A stretch of DNA of 64,000 nt, taken from the NCBI RefSeq assembly GCF_019636155.1, contig NZ_JAHBYB010000003.1, forward strand, positions 62,001 through 126,000. Reading direction: 5' to 3'. The notes beneath the pieces were generated by a model, which was given only the letters and a program-made list of their open reading frames with translations, did no database searches and had not been told where the DNA came from. Made by a program: the position numbers and the translations under genes. The DNA is from Brevundimonas sp. Lineage in GTDB: Bacteria; Pseudomonadota; Alphaproteobacteria; Caulobacterales; Caulobacteraceae. Below, piece after piece: positions 35,047 through 43,328 of this stretch (position 1 is its first letter; each line of letters starts with the position of its first letter).

Positions 35047-35189
35047 AGCTGGACTGAGGCGCAAGCCGGGGACGTTTCGGACGGCTCAGGCAGGCCGGTG
35101 GGCGCCAGGTCGATCTCGCGCTCCAACTGGGCCGACGCCCCGTCGGCCGCCTTCCAGTCGTCCTTGGACAGGGTCTGCAATGAGATCAT
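34977..35189 (-). CDS. Possible small protein overlapping the end of ald
   Basis: A 70-residue reading frame that begins MISLQTLSKDDWKAADGASA and ends in a low-complexity tail; the last 70 bases overlap the 3' end of ald on the opposite strand. A strong GGGAG is placed six bases before its ATG, which is why it is listed. The first 45 residues look like real coding sequence; the rest would be antisense to ald. I do not recognise a family. It may be a genuine short protein, a gene remnant or a chance frame. Confidence 0.4.
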   Translation of the reverse strand: MISLQTLSKDDWKAADGASAQLEREIDLAPTGLPEPSETSPACASVQLHPLAQTPNGSDHDRSMASATAG

Positions 35190-35244
35190 TTTGATCTCCC
35201 ATGGCTTTCGGTCGCCACGCTAGAACGCCGGGCTTTCGATCCGC

Positions 35245-35727
35245 TTAAGCGGCCCCGTCCACGCCCAGCAGGCCTCCGACGCCGGGCACGGTGGTGACGA
35301 CCCCGCCCAGCAGATCGCGGCCGGTCGCCGCCTGAATCGCCTGCCGCGCGGCGGGAAGGAGGCGCTTCAGATCGCCCTTTGAAACTCCCTGCTTCCTCAG
35401 CCGCTCCAGCACGCCCATGGCGTCGGCCATGGCCTGGCCCGACAGGCCGCCGGCCGACTTCATGACTCCGCCGAACAGTCCCCCTCCGGTGTGAGGCCTC
35501 GCCTCATCGGACCGTGCCAGGCGCTCCGCGCCCTCGACACAGTCATAGAGCGACTGCAAGGCGCCCGGCTCTCCGTGCTTGTCCAACAGGCCCAGGGCGG
35601 CGGTCATGGCGGCCCAGACGCGCGCCTCCTCCATCCCGCTGGCCTGGGCGGCGCGGGAAACCCATTCGGACATGGACAGGGGGCGGGCGGGCCCGGCGTA
35701 GGGCCGGGGTGGGGCGGAGTCGGACAT
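35245..35727 (-). CDS. Uncharacterised small helical protein (DUF2267/DUF2780-like)
   Basis: A 160-residue protein without a signal peptide. The N-terminus is Pro-rich; the middle is helical (MSEWVSRAAQASGMEEARVWAAMTAALGLL, split at QASGMEE) and the C-terminus has Gly-rich loops (GGLFGGVMKSAGGLSG and VVTTVPGVGGLLG). The MGVLERLRKQGVSKGDLKRLL stretch recalls DUF2267/DUF2780 proteins, which are stress related in some bacteria. The match is from memory and weak. It is divergent from the acyltransferase at 35775, with 47 bases between starts. Confidence 0.6.
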   Translation of the reverse strand: MSDSAPPRPYAGPARPLSMSEWVSRAAQASGMEEARVWAAMTAALGLLDKHGEPGALQSLYDCVEGAERLARSDEARPHTGGGLFGGVMKSAGGLSGQAMADAMGVLERLRKQGVSKGDLKRLLPAARQAIQAATGRDLLGGVVTTVPGVGGLLGVDGAA

Positions 35728-35774
35728 GCGGCGGTCTTAACGCGAAAAAAAGCGATCCGATCCAGGCTGGGGGC

Positions 35775-36929
35775 ATGACCGCCACCCCGCCCGACACCTC
35801 CCGTTCCGGCCCGCCGGCCGATTTGAAGCCCCTGACGGCGCTGCGCTTCATGGCTGCCGCCTGGGTGGTGCTCTACACCTTCTGGCCCAATCTCGATGTC
35901 GGCTTCGTCCCCAACCTGGCGGCCAAGGGCTATCTGGGGGTCGAACTGTTCTTCGTCCTGTCGGGCTTCATCCTCAGCCACGTCTATCTGCAGGCGGCGG
36001 GCGAGGGGCGATATCGCTACGGCGGCTTCCTGTGGGCCCGGATCGCGCGCATCTATCCGCTGCACCTGGCCACCCTGGTCGGGGTCGGGGCCCTGGGCGT
36101 CGCGGCCGTGGCGGCCGGGATGGACATCGACGCCAATATACTGAGCTGGAAGACACTTCCGGCCAATCTGCTGATGGTCCACGCCTGGGGCGTGACCGAT
36201 GCGGCGGGGTGGAACCATCCGTCGTGGTCGATCTCGGCGGAATGGTTCGCCTATCTGACCTTCCCGGCCTTCGCCTTCGTGGCCTGGCGGCTGCGGTCGC
36301 GACCTGTGACGGCGGCCGTCGGCGCCGCGGCCCTGCTGTGCGCGACCTATCTGACGTTCGAGCGGCTGGCCGGCTTCTCCCTGACCCAGGCGACCTTCCA
36401 TTGGGGCGCCCTGCGGATCGTTCCCTGTTTCGCCTATGGCTGCGCCCTGTATCTCGTTCACCGCAGCGGCGGCGTGCGCCACGGCGGCCTTGTGGCTACG
36501 GCAGCGGCCCTGAGCATGATCGCCTCGGCCTCGCTGATAGCCTGGGACGGGATCACGGTGCTGTTCGGCGGCCTGGTGATCCTGGGCCTGGGTTCGGTGT
36601 CCAATGCGCGCGCGGGCGTGATGGCGTCGGGACCGGCCGTCTATCTGGGCGAGATTTCCTACGCTCTCTACATGGTCTGCGCGCCCTGGCAGCTGCTGGC
36701 CGTCAATCTGGCGGCCAAGGCGACCGGCGCGGCGGACAAGCAGCTTCCTCTATGGGCTTGGGCGGCGGTGATCGCGGGCCTGCCGGTGGCGGCCATGGCG
36801 GCGCACCATCTGGTGGAACGCCCGGCGCGGACCTGGCTGAGACGGCTTGCGGACAGGCGCGCCGCTGCGGCGAATTCGCGCAGGAATTCGCCTGAAAGGG
36901 TTCTTCAACCTGGCGAAACTATCGTCTAA
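35775..36929 (+). CDS. Acyltransferase family 3 membrane protein
   Basis: A 384-residue integral membrane acyltransferase of the OafA/NodX/WecH type. About ten hydrophobic segments are spread through the chain. The N-terminal LTALRFMAAAWVVLYTFWP includes the conserved Arg, though the usual catalytic His after LRxxAAxxVVxxH is replaced (VVLYTF), which is odd. GVELFFVLSGFILSH and ARIARIYPLHL are canonical. It would O-acetylate surface polysaccharide or LPS sugars. The C-terminal tail (LRRLADRRAAAANSRRN) is basic and cytoplasmic. Confidence 0.88.
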   Translation: MTATPPDTSRSGPPADLKPLTALRFMAAAWVVLYTFWPNLDVGFVPNLAAKGYLGVELFFVLSGFILSHVYLQAAGEGRYRYGGFLWARIARIYPLHLATLVGVGALGVAAVAAGMDIDANILSWKTLPANLLMVHAWGVTDAAGWNHPSWSISAEWFAYLTFPAFAFVAWRLRSRPVTAAVGAAALLCATYLTFERLAGFSLTQATFHWGALRIVPCFAYGCALYLVHRSGGVRHGGLVATAAALSMIASASLIAWDGITVLFGGLVILGLGSVSNARAGVMASGPAVYLGEISYALYMVCAPWQLLAVNLAAKATGAADKQLPLWAWAAVIAGLPVAAMAAHHLVERPARTWLRRLADRRAAAANSRRNSPERVLQPGETIV

Positions 36930-36965
36930 GGCTGGCTTCGGGCGTAACAGTCGGAAACAAACCGG

Positions 36966-37490
36966 ATGATGAAACGGTTCTCGGCCGCGGTGGTTGCGGC
37001 GACCCTCGGCTTTTTCGCCCTTGGCGCCCCCACGTCGGTCCAGGCCGACCAGCCTTACTGGCAGTGCGTGACCTTCGCGCGCATGCTGTCGGGCATCAAC
37101 ATCTTCGGCGACGCCTGGACCTGGTGGAACCAGGCCGTCGACAAATTCCGCACCGGCCGCGCGCCCGAGACCGGCTCGGTCCTAGTGTTCCAGCCGCATG
37201 GCGCCATGAGCCGGGGCCATGTCGCCGTGGTTTCCGACATCCTGACCGACCGGGTGATCCGGGTGACCCACGCCAACTGGGGCGGCAGCCGCGGCCGGGT
37301 CGAGGAGAACGTCACCGTGGTCGACGTCTCCAGCGAAGGCGACTGGTCCCGCGTCAAGGTCTGGTACAACCCGATCCGCGACCTGGGCACGACCGTCTAT
37401 CCAACCTACGGCTTCATCTACAAGGAAGCCGGCGGCGCCCTGAACGCCGGAACCCGCGCGGCCCAGGCCGGCGCCTCGGGCGCGCAATAG
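36966..37490 (+). CDS. Exported CHAP domain protein (putative peptidoglycan amidase)
   Basis: A 174-residue exported protein. The signal peptide ends VQA (cleavage about 27-28). The CHAP-type cysteine is Cys34 (YWQCVTFARMLSG), the histidine is His85 (MSRGHVAVVSDI), and a polar residue follows in THANWGG. This is the NlpC/P60-like papain fold seen in amidases and endopeptidases that cut peptidoglycan. It is small, with no extra cell-wall binding domain. Two ATG codons are adjacent at 36966 and 36969; the first is used. It follows the acyltransferase gene by 36 bases on the same strand. Confidence 0.88.
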   Translation: MMKRFSAAVVAATLGFFALGAPTSVQADQPYWQCVTFARMLSGINIFGDAWTWWNQAVDKFRTGRAPETGSVLVFQPHGAMSRGHVAVVSDILTDRVIRVTHANWGGSRGRVEENVTVVDVSSEGDWSRVKVWYNPIRDLGTTVYPTYGFIYKEAGGALNAGTRAAQAGASGAQ

Positions 37491-37546
37491 GCCGCAGCCG
37501 ACCGCATCGAGGTTGAGCCGTCGCCCCGTCCGCGCGATAGGGGGAC

Positions 37547-38350
37547 ATGACCGACGCCGCCCCCTCCGACATGACCTACGCCGGCTATCTGACGCTGGAT
37601 ACGCTGCTGGACGCCCAGCATCCGATCTCGGACCAGCATGATGAAATGCTGTTCGTCATCATCCACCAGACCAAGGAACTGTGGCTGAAGCAGATCCTGC
37701 ACGAGGTCGCCCTGGCCCAGGGACTGGTGCGGTCCGGCGATCTGGTTCCCGCCTACAAGAGCCTGGCGCGGGTCAGCCGCATCCAGGCGGTGATGACCCA
37801 GAGCTGGGACATCCTGGCCACCATGACCCCGGCCGACTATCTGCGGTTCCGAGGCGTCCTGGGCTCCTCCTCCGGCTTTCAGAGCGACCAGTTCCGGCGC
37901 TTCGAGGCCATGCTGGGCCTGAAGGACGAGCGATTCCTGAAATTCCACGAGGGCCGGCCCCACGCCCTGGCCGCCCTGAAAGCGGCCATCGCCGCCCCCA
38001 GCCTCTATGACGACGCCCTGTCCCAGCTGGCGGTCGCGGGCCTGCCGGTGCCGGTCGAGGTCCTGAACCGCGACGTCAGCCGACCCTATGAGCCCTCCCA
38101 GGCGGTCGAGGACGCCTGGCTGATCGTCTATCGCGACACCGAACGGTGGTGGCCCCTGTATCAGCTGGCCGAGAAGCTGGTGGACCTGGACGACGCCCTT
38201 CTGACCTGGCGGCACAAACATGTGGTGACCGTCGAGCGGATCATCGGCCGGCGCCGGGGCACCGGCGGCACAGACGGGGTCGGCTATCTGACCGAGACCC
38301 TGAAACGGCGCTGCTTCCCCGAACTGTGGTCCCTGCGCACGGCGCTGTGA
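37547..38350 (+). CDS. kynA: Tryptophan 2,3-dioxygenase
   Basis: A 267-residue heme dioxygenase that opens tryptophan to N-formylkynurenine. SDQHDEMLFVIIHQTKELWLKQ is the substrate-pocket block, SSSGFQSDQFRRFE the conserved central block, RHKHVVTVER carries the proximal heme histidine, and GRRRGTGGTDGVGYLTETLKRRCFPELW (split after GTDGVGYL) is the mobile active-site loop. Length is near the family norm. No kynurenine formamidase is adjacent; a kynureninase-like gene is 7 kb upstream. GGGGGAC before the ATG is the ribosome site. Confidence 0.95.
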   Translation: MTDAAPSDMTYAGYLTLDTLLDAQHPISDQHDEMLFVIIHQTKELWLKQILHEVALAQGLVRSGDLVPAYKSLARVSRIQAVMTQSWDILATMTPADYLRFRGVLGSSSGFQSDQFRRFEAMLGLKDERFLKFHEGRPHALAALKAAIAAPSLYDDALSQLAVAGLPVPVEVLNRDVSRPYEPSQAVEDAWLIVYRDTERWWPLYQLAEKLVDLDDALLTWRHKHVVTVERIIGRRRGTGGTDGVGYLTETLKRRCFPELWSLRTAL

Positions 38351-38405
38351 CGCCGCAACCTTTTCGGTAGGGGCCGGGTTAGTCAGGCGTAAGCAGGAGC
38401 CCGCC

Positions 38406-38873
38406 ATGAGCGACCCCAACCGTCACGACATCCGGGTCTTGAACGACCTGAGCCAGGCCTTGCTGGACAGCGGCAACGGCTATGGCGCCGCGGCGGCCCA
38501 GGCCCGGCGGGCCGAGGAGCGCGTCCTGTTCCAGCGGCGGGGCCGCGACCGCGCGGCGGCGGCGGCCGATCTGCAGGTCGCCCTCAGGGGGCTGGGCGGC
38601 GAGCCCCGGTCGGACGGATCGGTCCTGGCCAAGGCCCAGCGCGCCTTCACCGACATCGGCCACGCCCTGCTGGGCGGCGAGCCGATGGCCGCTGCGGTCG
38701 AGGCCGCCGAGGAGGCGCTTGGCGATCGGTTTGATCACGCCCTTGCCGACGACGCCCTTTCCGCCACCACGCGCGAGACGATCCGTCGCGCCAGGGCCAG
38801 CCTGGATCAGATTTCTCGAGCCGGCGACCTCATCACAGGCGGCAAGGACGAGGGCCGCCTGTTTCCTTACTGA
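38406..38873 (+). CDS. DUF2383 domain protein (PA2169-type four-helix bundle)
   Basis: A 155-residue all-helical protein with no signal peptide. HDIRVLNDLSQALLDSGNGY at the start and DLQVALRGLGGEPRSDGS in the middle are DUF2383 hallmarks. The fold is a ferritin-like four-helix bundle, but clear iron ligands are not obvious. Relatives are often induced under stress or in stationary phase. AGGAG lies six bases before the ATG. It is separated from kynA by 55 bases and is convergent with the yciB gene. Confidence 0.82.
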   Translation: MSDPNRHDIRVLNDLSQALLDSGNGYGAAAAQARRAEERVLFQRRGRDRAAAAADLQVALRGLGGEPRSDGSVLAKAQRAFTDIGHALLGGEPMAAAVEAAEEALGDRFDHALADDALSATTRETIRRARASLDQISRAGDLITGGKDEGRLFPY

Positions 38874-38887
38874 CTTCTGGAAAGCGC

Positions 38888-39556
38888 CTAGAGGCCGGTG
38901 TCCGGCGACACGGGGCCGGGCGGCTGGTCCTTGATCAGGTTGCGCATGATCAGCGGCAGCTGGGCGATGCCGAAGATGGAGGCGGTGATCCATAGGACGC
39001 CGCGGAAGGCGACCCAGACCGCCTCCGGATCGGGGGTCTGGCGGCCCGCCCAGTGCCACAGGGCGGTGACCGCCGCCGGGCTGCGGACCACCTCGTTGAC
39101 CAGGGCCACGGCCAGGAAATAGACGCCGTAGCGGATGGTCAGGGTGCGCCAGGCCGGATCGTTGACCTTGATCGCATCGCCCAGCAGGGCCTTCAGCGGC
39201 TGTCTGCCCATCAGGGTCCCTCCCAGCAGCAGGCCGGCCAGGAACAGGTTCAGGACCGTGACCTTCAGCTTGATGAACAGGGCGTCGTCGAAGAAGACGG
39301 TCAGCAGGCCGAAAACCAGGGCGAAGCCGCCGGTCAGCAGCGGCATCAGGGCCAGCCGCTTCTCAACCAGGAAGCCGACCGCCAGGGCGATGGCGGAGCC
39401 GGCCACCAGAACCCAGGTGGCCTGGACCAGGGCCTGGGACGATTCCAGGCCGCGCGCCCGCAGGATCAGGAAAGCCGCCCCGAAGGCCGCCAGGGCGCCG
39501 AAGTCGACGGCGCTGCGGATCCACTGGCGGTTGGGCGAAGGGGCGTCGTCGGTCAT
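38888..39556 (-). CDS. yciB: Inner membrane septation protein A (YciB/IspZ family)
   Basis: A 222-residue membrane protein with five to six hydrophobic segments. FFDDALFIKLKVTVLNLFLAG and the LGDAIKVNDPAWRTLTIRYG segment are canonical for YciB. It helps cell-envelope integrity and links the divisome with elongation factors. It lies three bases after the ftsY stop on the same strand, so the two form an operon, a common order in Alphaproteobacteria. Confidence 0.9.
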   Translation of the reverse strand: MTDDAPSPNRQWIRSAVDFGALAAFGAAFLILRARGLESSQALVQATWVLVAGSAIALAVGFLVEKRLALMPLLTGGFALVFGLLTVFFDDALFIKLKVTVLNLFLAGLLLGGTLMGRQPLKALLGDAIKVNDPAWRTLTIRYGVYFLAVALVNEVVRSPAAVTALWHWAGRQTPDPEAVWVAFRGVLWITASIFGIAQLPLIMRNLIKDQPPGPVSPDTGL

Positions 39557-39559
39557 GGC

Positions 39560-40513
39560 TCAGTCCTCTAGCCCCACCAGGGAGCGGGCGAAGGCGTCGG
39601 CGTCGAAGGGCTGAAGATCCTCGATCCCCTCGCCCACGCCGATCAGCTTGATCGGGGCGTCCGAGGCGTTGGCCACGGGCACCAGCACCCCGCCGCGCGC
39701 GGTACCGTCCAGCTTGGTCATCACCACGCCCGACACATAGGCCGCCCGGCCGAAGATCTGTTCCTGGGCCAGGGCGTTGCGGCCGACCGTGGCGTCCAGC
39801 ACCAGCAGGGTTTCATGCGGGGCGTCGGGATCGATCTTCTTCAGCACCCGCACGATCTTCAGCAGTTCGTCCATCAGGGCCGACTTGTTCTGCAGCCGCC
39901 CGGCGGTGTCGATCAGGACGACATCATAGTTCTCGGCTCGCGCCCTGGTGTAGGCATCGAAGGCCAGGCCGGCGGGATCGGCGCCGTCGCGGCGGCTCTC
40001 GAAATCGGCGCCCGCGCGCTCGGCCCAGACCTTCAGCTGCTCGCGCGCGGCGGCGCGGAAGGTGTCGCAGGCCACGATCATCACCTTGGCGCCCTTGCCC
40101 GTCAGATCGGCGGCGATCTTGCCCAGGGTGGTGGTCTTGCCCGAGCCGTTGACCCCGACGAACAGCACCACGAACGGCTTGATCCCGCCCGCCACGCCGT
40201 CGGGCCCCAGCGGATCGAAGGTCGCCTGGTTGGGGCGCAGTTCGGCGGCCACGGCCTCGGCCAGGGCCTGTTTGACCTCGCGTTCGTCGGTGGTCCTGCC
40301 GAAGCGCAGGTCGCGGAACCGGGCCACGATCCGGTCGGTCGCCTCCGGCCCCAGGTCGCTTTCCAGCAGATGCTCCTCCAGCCCTTCCAGCGCGGCCTCG
40401 GACAGCGGCTCCCTGACGAAGGTCGCCACCACCTGCTCGGTCATCTGCTTGGACGAGCGGGACAGCCCCTCGCTAAGGCGCGAGAACCAGCCCTTCTTCG
40501 GCGTATCGGTCAT
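39560..40513 (-). CDS. ftsY: Signal recognition particle receptor FtsY
   Basis: A 317-residue SRP GTPase, the short alphaproteobacterial form without a long acidic N-terminal domain. The N domain spans about 1-95. The G domain has GVNGSGKTTTLGKIA (G1), DTFRAAAREQL (G2 region), DTAGRLQNK (G3) and TKLDGTARGG (G4/G5). FtsY docks ribosome-SRP complexes at SecYEG for membrane protein insertion. The ATG at 40513 is chosen because MTDTPKKGWFSRLSEG is the expected start; an earlier in-frame ATG at 40552 would add unlike residues. A REPIN-like repeat lies 47 bases upstream. Confidence 0.96.
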   Translation of the reverse strand: MTDTPKKGWFSRLSEGLSRSSKQMTEQVVATFVREPLSEAALEGLEEHLLESDLGPEATDRIVARFRDLRFGRTTDEREVKQALAEAVAAELRPNQATFDPLGPDGVAGGIKPFVVLFVGVNGSGKTTTLGKIAADLTGKGAKVMIVACDTFRAAAREQLKVWAERAGADFESRRDGADPAGLAFDAYTRARAENYDVVLIDTAGRLQNKSALMDELLKIVRVLKKIDPDAPHETLLVLDATVGRNALAQEQIFGRAAYVSGVVMTKLDGTARGGVLVPVANASDAPIKLIGVGEGIEDLQPFDADAFARSLVGLED

Positions 40514-40560
40514 GGAACGGATGTAGCGACGGCGGGACGGTTCGTCACCCATGCAAAAAT

Positions 40561-40690
40561 CCGCTCTTCCCCGCGAAAGCGGGGACCCAGGTCTTTCGCA
40601 CGATGATCCGTTGGTGGTCGGTGGGTGTTTTGTTGGTGTATGCGGAGCTTGAAGCTCTCACTGGATCCCGGCTTCCGCCGGGATGAGCGG
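40561..40690. repeat. REPIN-like element between ftsY and nadE
   Basis: Two 30-base units in inverted orientation (40561-40590 and 40661-40690) match at 25 of 30 positions. Each is a hairpin: CCCCGC-GAAA-GCGGGG in the left and CCCGGC-TTC-GCCGGG in the right. One stem pair is swapped (C-G for G-C) between the units, so the base change is compensated and the hairpin kept. The inner 70 bases hold a third palindrome GAGCTT-G-AAGCTC. The right unit ends GATGAGCGG, seven bases before the nadE ATG. No transposase is present. Confidence 0.85.
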
Positions 40691-40697
40691 AGTAGAG

Positions 40698-42770
40698 ATG
40701 GCCAGGACCGAACCCTTCCACGCCCCGCGCAACCAGGGCTTCGTGCGCGTCGCCGCCGCCACGCCGGTCGTGCACACGGCCGATCCGGCCGCGAACATGG
40801 TCGAGCATTTGGCCCTGATCGAACAGGCGGGGGCGCAAGGGTGCGACCTGGTGGTCTTCCCGGAACTGAGCCTGACCGGCTACGCCATCGACGATCTGGT
40901 GATGCAGGAGGCCCTGCTGAACCAGGTGGAGGCCTGCATCAAGCCGCTGGCCGTGGCCGCCCAGGCGGCCGGGGTCATCGCCGTGGTCGGGGCGCCGATC
41001 CGGCATGGGGATGCGCTGTACAACTGCGCCCTGGTGCTGGCCGGCGGCCGGGCGCAGGGGATCGTGCCCAAGACCTACCTGCCCAACTATCGGGAATATT
41101 ACGAGAAACGCTGGTTCGCGCCGGGCGCGAGTGTGCGCGGCGGGGTCAGGATCGGCGACGACTGGGCCTCGTGGTTCGGCGGCAATTTCGTCGTCGAGGT
41201 GGCCGGGCGGCCGGGCTTCACCTTCGGCATCGAGATCTGCGAGGACTATTGGGCGCCCCTGCCGCCCTCGACGCGGCTGGCCCTGGCGGGGGCGCGCATC
41301 ATCCTGAATCTATCGGCGTCCAACGTCCTGATCGGCAAGGCCCAGGACCGCGAACTGCTGAGCGCCAGCCAGTCGGCGCGGGCCATGGCGGCCTATGTCT
41401 TCACCGCCTCGGGCTGGGGCGAATCGACCACCGACCTGGCCTGGGACGGACAGGCGACGATCCACGAACTGGGCGCCCGCATCGCTTCAGGTCCGCGCTT
41501 TTCCACCGAGCCGCATCTGACGGTGGCCGACATCGATGTGGAGCGGATCGGGCTGGAGCGGATGCGCACCGGCACCTTCGCCGACTGCGCCCGCGAAGAA
41601 GCGCGCCGGGCGCATGAAGACGACCATATCGGCCGCCTGCTGATCGTGGATGACGACGCCCCCGCCGGCCCGGCGACCGGCCCCCTGATGCGGGCCGTCG
41701 ACCGTTTCCCCTTCGTGCCCGATGATGCGGACCGGCTGGACCAGGACTGTTTCGAGGCCTTCAACATCCAGGTTCAGGGCCTGATGCGGCGGATGAAGGC
41801 GACGAACACCGAACGCTTGGTCATCGGCGTCTCGGGCGGGCTGGATTCCACCCAGGCCCTGCTGGTCGCCTGCCGCGCCTTCGACCGGCTGAAGCTGCCG
41901 CGCGCCGGCATCCTGGCCTACACCCTGCCCGGCTTCGCGACCTCCGAAGGCACCAAGTCCAACGCCTGGGCGCTGATGAAGGCCTTGGGCGTCACCGGGG
42001 CCGAGATCGACATCCGCCCCACGGCCATGACCATGCTGGAGGGCATCGGCCACCCTTACGCCCGAGGCGAGGCGGTGCACGACATCACCTTCGAGAATGT
42101 GCAGGCGGGGCTGCGCACCGACTATCTGTTCCGCCTGGCCAACCAGAACGGGGCCTTCGTCCTGGGCACAGGCGACCTGTCGGAACTGGCCCTGGGCTGG
42201 GCCACCTATGGCGTCGGCGACCACATGAGCCACTACAACGTCAACGGCGGGGTGGCGAAGACGCTGATCCGCCACCTGATCCGCTGGGTCGCCGAGCGCG
42301 AGATGGCGGGGGCCGAGGTCGCGCCGGTGCTGCGCGCCATACTGGAGACGGAGATCTCGCCCGAACTGGTGCCCGCCGTGGACGGCAAGATGCAGTCGAC
42401 CGAAGGGACGGTCGGTCCCTATGCATTGAACGACTTTTTCCTGTTCCACATCACCCGCTACGGCTCCTCGCCGTCGAAGGTCGCCTATCTGGCGCATCAG
42501 GCCTGGGGCGATGCGGGACGCGGCGACTGGCCCGCCGGCACGCCGGATGCGGAGAAGGTCGAATACGACCTGAAGACCATCAAACACTGGCTGCGGAAAT
42601 TCCTGATCCGCTTCTTCCAGACCAGCCAGTTCAAACGCTCGGCCCTGCCCAATGGCCCCAAGGTGGTGACCGGCGGTTCCCTCAGCCCCCGCGGCGACTG
42701 GCGGGCGCCGTCGGACGCGACCGCCCGAGTCTGGCTGGACGAGCTTGACAGCAACGTGCCCGACGCCTGA
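40698..42770 (+). CDS. nadE: Glutamine-dependent NAD(+) synthase
   Basis: A 690-residue two-domain enzyme for the last step of NAD synthesis. The N-terminal nitrilase-type glutaminase (about 1-300) has FPELSLTGYAID (Glu), PKTYLPNYREYYEKRWF (Lys) and FGIEICEDYWAP (Cys). The C-terminal synthetase has the PP-loop GVSGGLDSTQALLV, TGDLSELALGWATYG and the final FKRSALPNGPKV. Ammonia passes between domains by a tunnel. The ATG at 40698 is chosen; an in-frame ATG at 40683 belongs to the repeat. The GGAG that serves this start is partly or wholly supplied by the repeat edge. Confidence 0.96.
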   Translation: MARTEPFHAPRNQGFVRVAAATPVVHTADPAANMVEHLALIEQAGAQGCDLVVFPELSLTGYAIDDLVMQEALLNQVEACIKPLAVAAQAAGVIAVVGAPIRHGDALYNCALVLAGGRAQGIVPKTYLPNYREYYEKRWFAPGASVRGGVRIGDDWASWFGGNFVVEVAGRPGFTFGIEICEDYWAPLPPSTRLALAGARIILNLSASNVLIGKAQDRELLSASQSARAMAAYVFTASGWGESTTDLAWDGQATIHELGARIASGPRFSTEPHLTVADIDVERIGLERMRTGTFADCAREEARRAHEDDHIGRLLIVDDDAPAGPATGPLMRAVDRFPFVPDDADRLDQDCFEAFNIQVQGLMRRMKATNTERLVIGVSGGLDSTQALLVACRAFDRLKLPRAGILAYTLPGFATSEGTKSNAWALMKALGVTGAEIDIRPTAMTMLEGIGHPYARGEAVHDITFENVQAGLRTDYLFRLANQNGAFVLGTGDLSELALGWATYGVGDHMSHYNVNGGVAKTLIRHLIRWVAEREMAGAEVAPVLRAILETEISPELVPAVDGKMQSTEGTVGPYALNDFFLFHITRYGSSPSKVAYLAHQAWGDAGRGDWPAGTPDAEKVEYDLKTIKHWLRKFLIRFFQTSQFKRSALPNGPKVVTGGSLSPRGDWRAPSDATARVWLDELDSNVPDA

Positions 42771-42781
42771 AACCGCCGCCC

Positions 42782-43006
42782 ATGACCGACGACATCACCA
42801 AAGACTCCAACGGCAACCGGCTGTCCGATGGCGACAGCGTGACCCTGATCAAGGACCTGAAGGTCAAGGGTTCGGGCGGGGTGACGCTGAAGCGCGGGAC
42901 CCTGGTCAAGAACATCCGCCTGACCGGCGACCCCGACGAGATCGAGGCCAATGTCGAGAAGGTGCGCGGTCTGGTCCTGCGCACCGAGTTCGTCAAGAAG
43001 GCCTGA
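42782..43006 (+). CDS. PhnA-domain small protein (alkylphosphonate utilization protein family)
   Basis: A 74-residue protein, DSNGNRLSDGDSVTLIKDLK...GGVTLKRGTLVKNIRL, that equals the C-terminal domain of PhnA/YjdM proteins, without the zinc ribbon. The phosphonate name is historical; this SH3-like domain has no proven role in phosphonate use. It lies 11 bases after nadE and is probably read with it. Its stop is two bases from the end of the convergent small membrane gene. Confidence 0.85.
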   Translation: MTDDITKDSNGNRLSDGDSVTLIKDLKVKGSGGVTLKRGTLVKNIRLTGDPDEIEANVEKVRGLVLRTEFVKKA

Positions 43007-43007
43007 C

Positions 43008-43328
43008 CTAACGGCCCAAGACCTCGATCGCGGCGCAAAGACCGATCAGGGCAACGGCCAGCGACATACAGACCCGGATGACGGGAACCAGCTTCCGAGT
43101 ATGGGCGTCGGTTTCAAGATAGTCCCGACTATACAGCACCTTGATTCCTTCAATGGCGCGGCCGGTCGCGGTGTAGGGCCCGGATAGGCGCCGGCCCCGC
43201 CGACTGGGGCGCGGCAGGTCGCCGGACTGTCTCAGGGCGTGGATGCGCAGGTCCAGATAGACCCACAGGACTCCGCCCAGGCTCCACAAGCCGCAGGCCG
43301 CGAAGGCCAACCATGGCCATGCCCTCAC
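43008..43328 (-). CDS. Small two-helix membrane protein
   Basis: A 106-residue protein of unknown family. A first hydrophobic segment spans about 3-25 (WPWLAFAACGLWSLGGVLW), a cytoplasmic or periplasmic basic loop (RPSRRGRRLSGPYTATGRAI) lies in the middle, and a second segment is at about 82-102 (PVIRVCMSLAVALIGLCAA). The start is GTG at 43328, which overlaps the stop of the upstream hydrolase as GTGA, so translation is coupled. Longer readings of this frame upstream are antisense-free but out of frame with, and inside, the hydrolase gene. Confidence 0.6.
   Translation of the reverse strand: MRAWPWLAFAACGLWSLGGVLWVYLDLRIHALRQSGDLPRPSRRGRRLSGPYTATGRAIEGIKVLYSRDYLETDAHTRKLVPVIRVCMSLAVALIGLCAAIEVLGR

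Noticed and set aside
40683-40697. Upstream in-frame ATG for nadE
   Set aside because: It lies in the palindromic repeat and would add five residues unlike the family start; the ATG at 40698 has a suitably spaced GGAG.
42782-43006. Phosphonate degradation gene
   Set aside because: The PhnA name is historical; no phosphonate pathway gene is present, and only the SH3-like domain is encoded.
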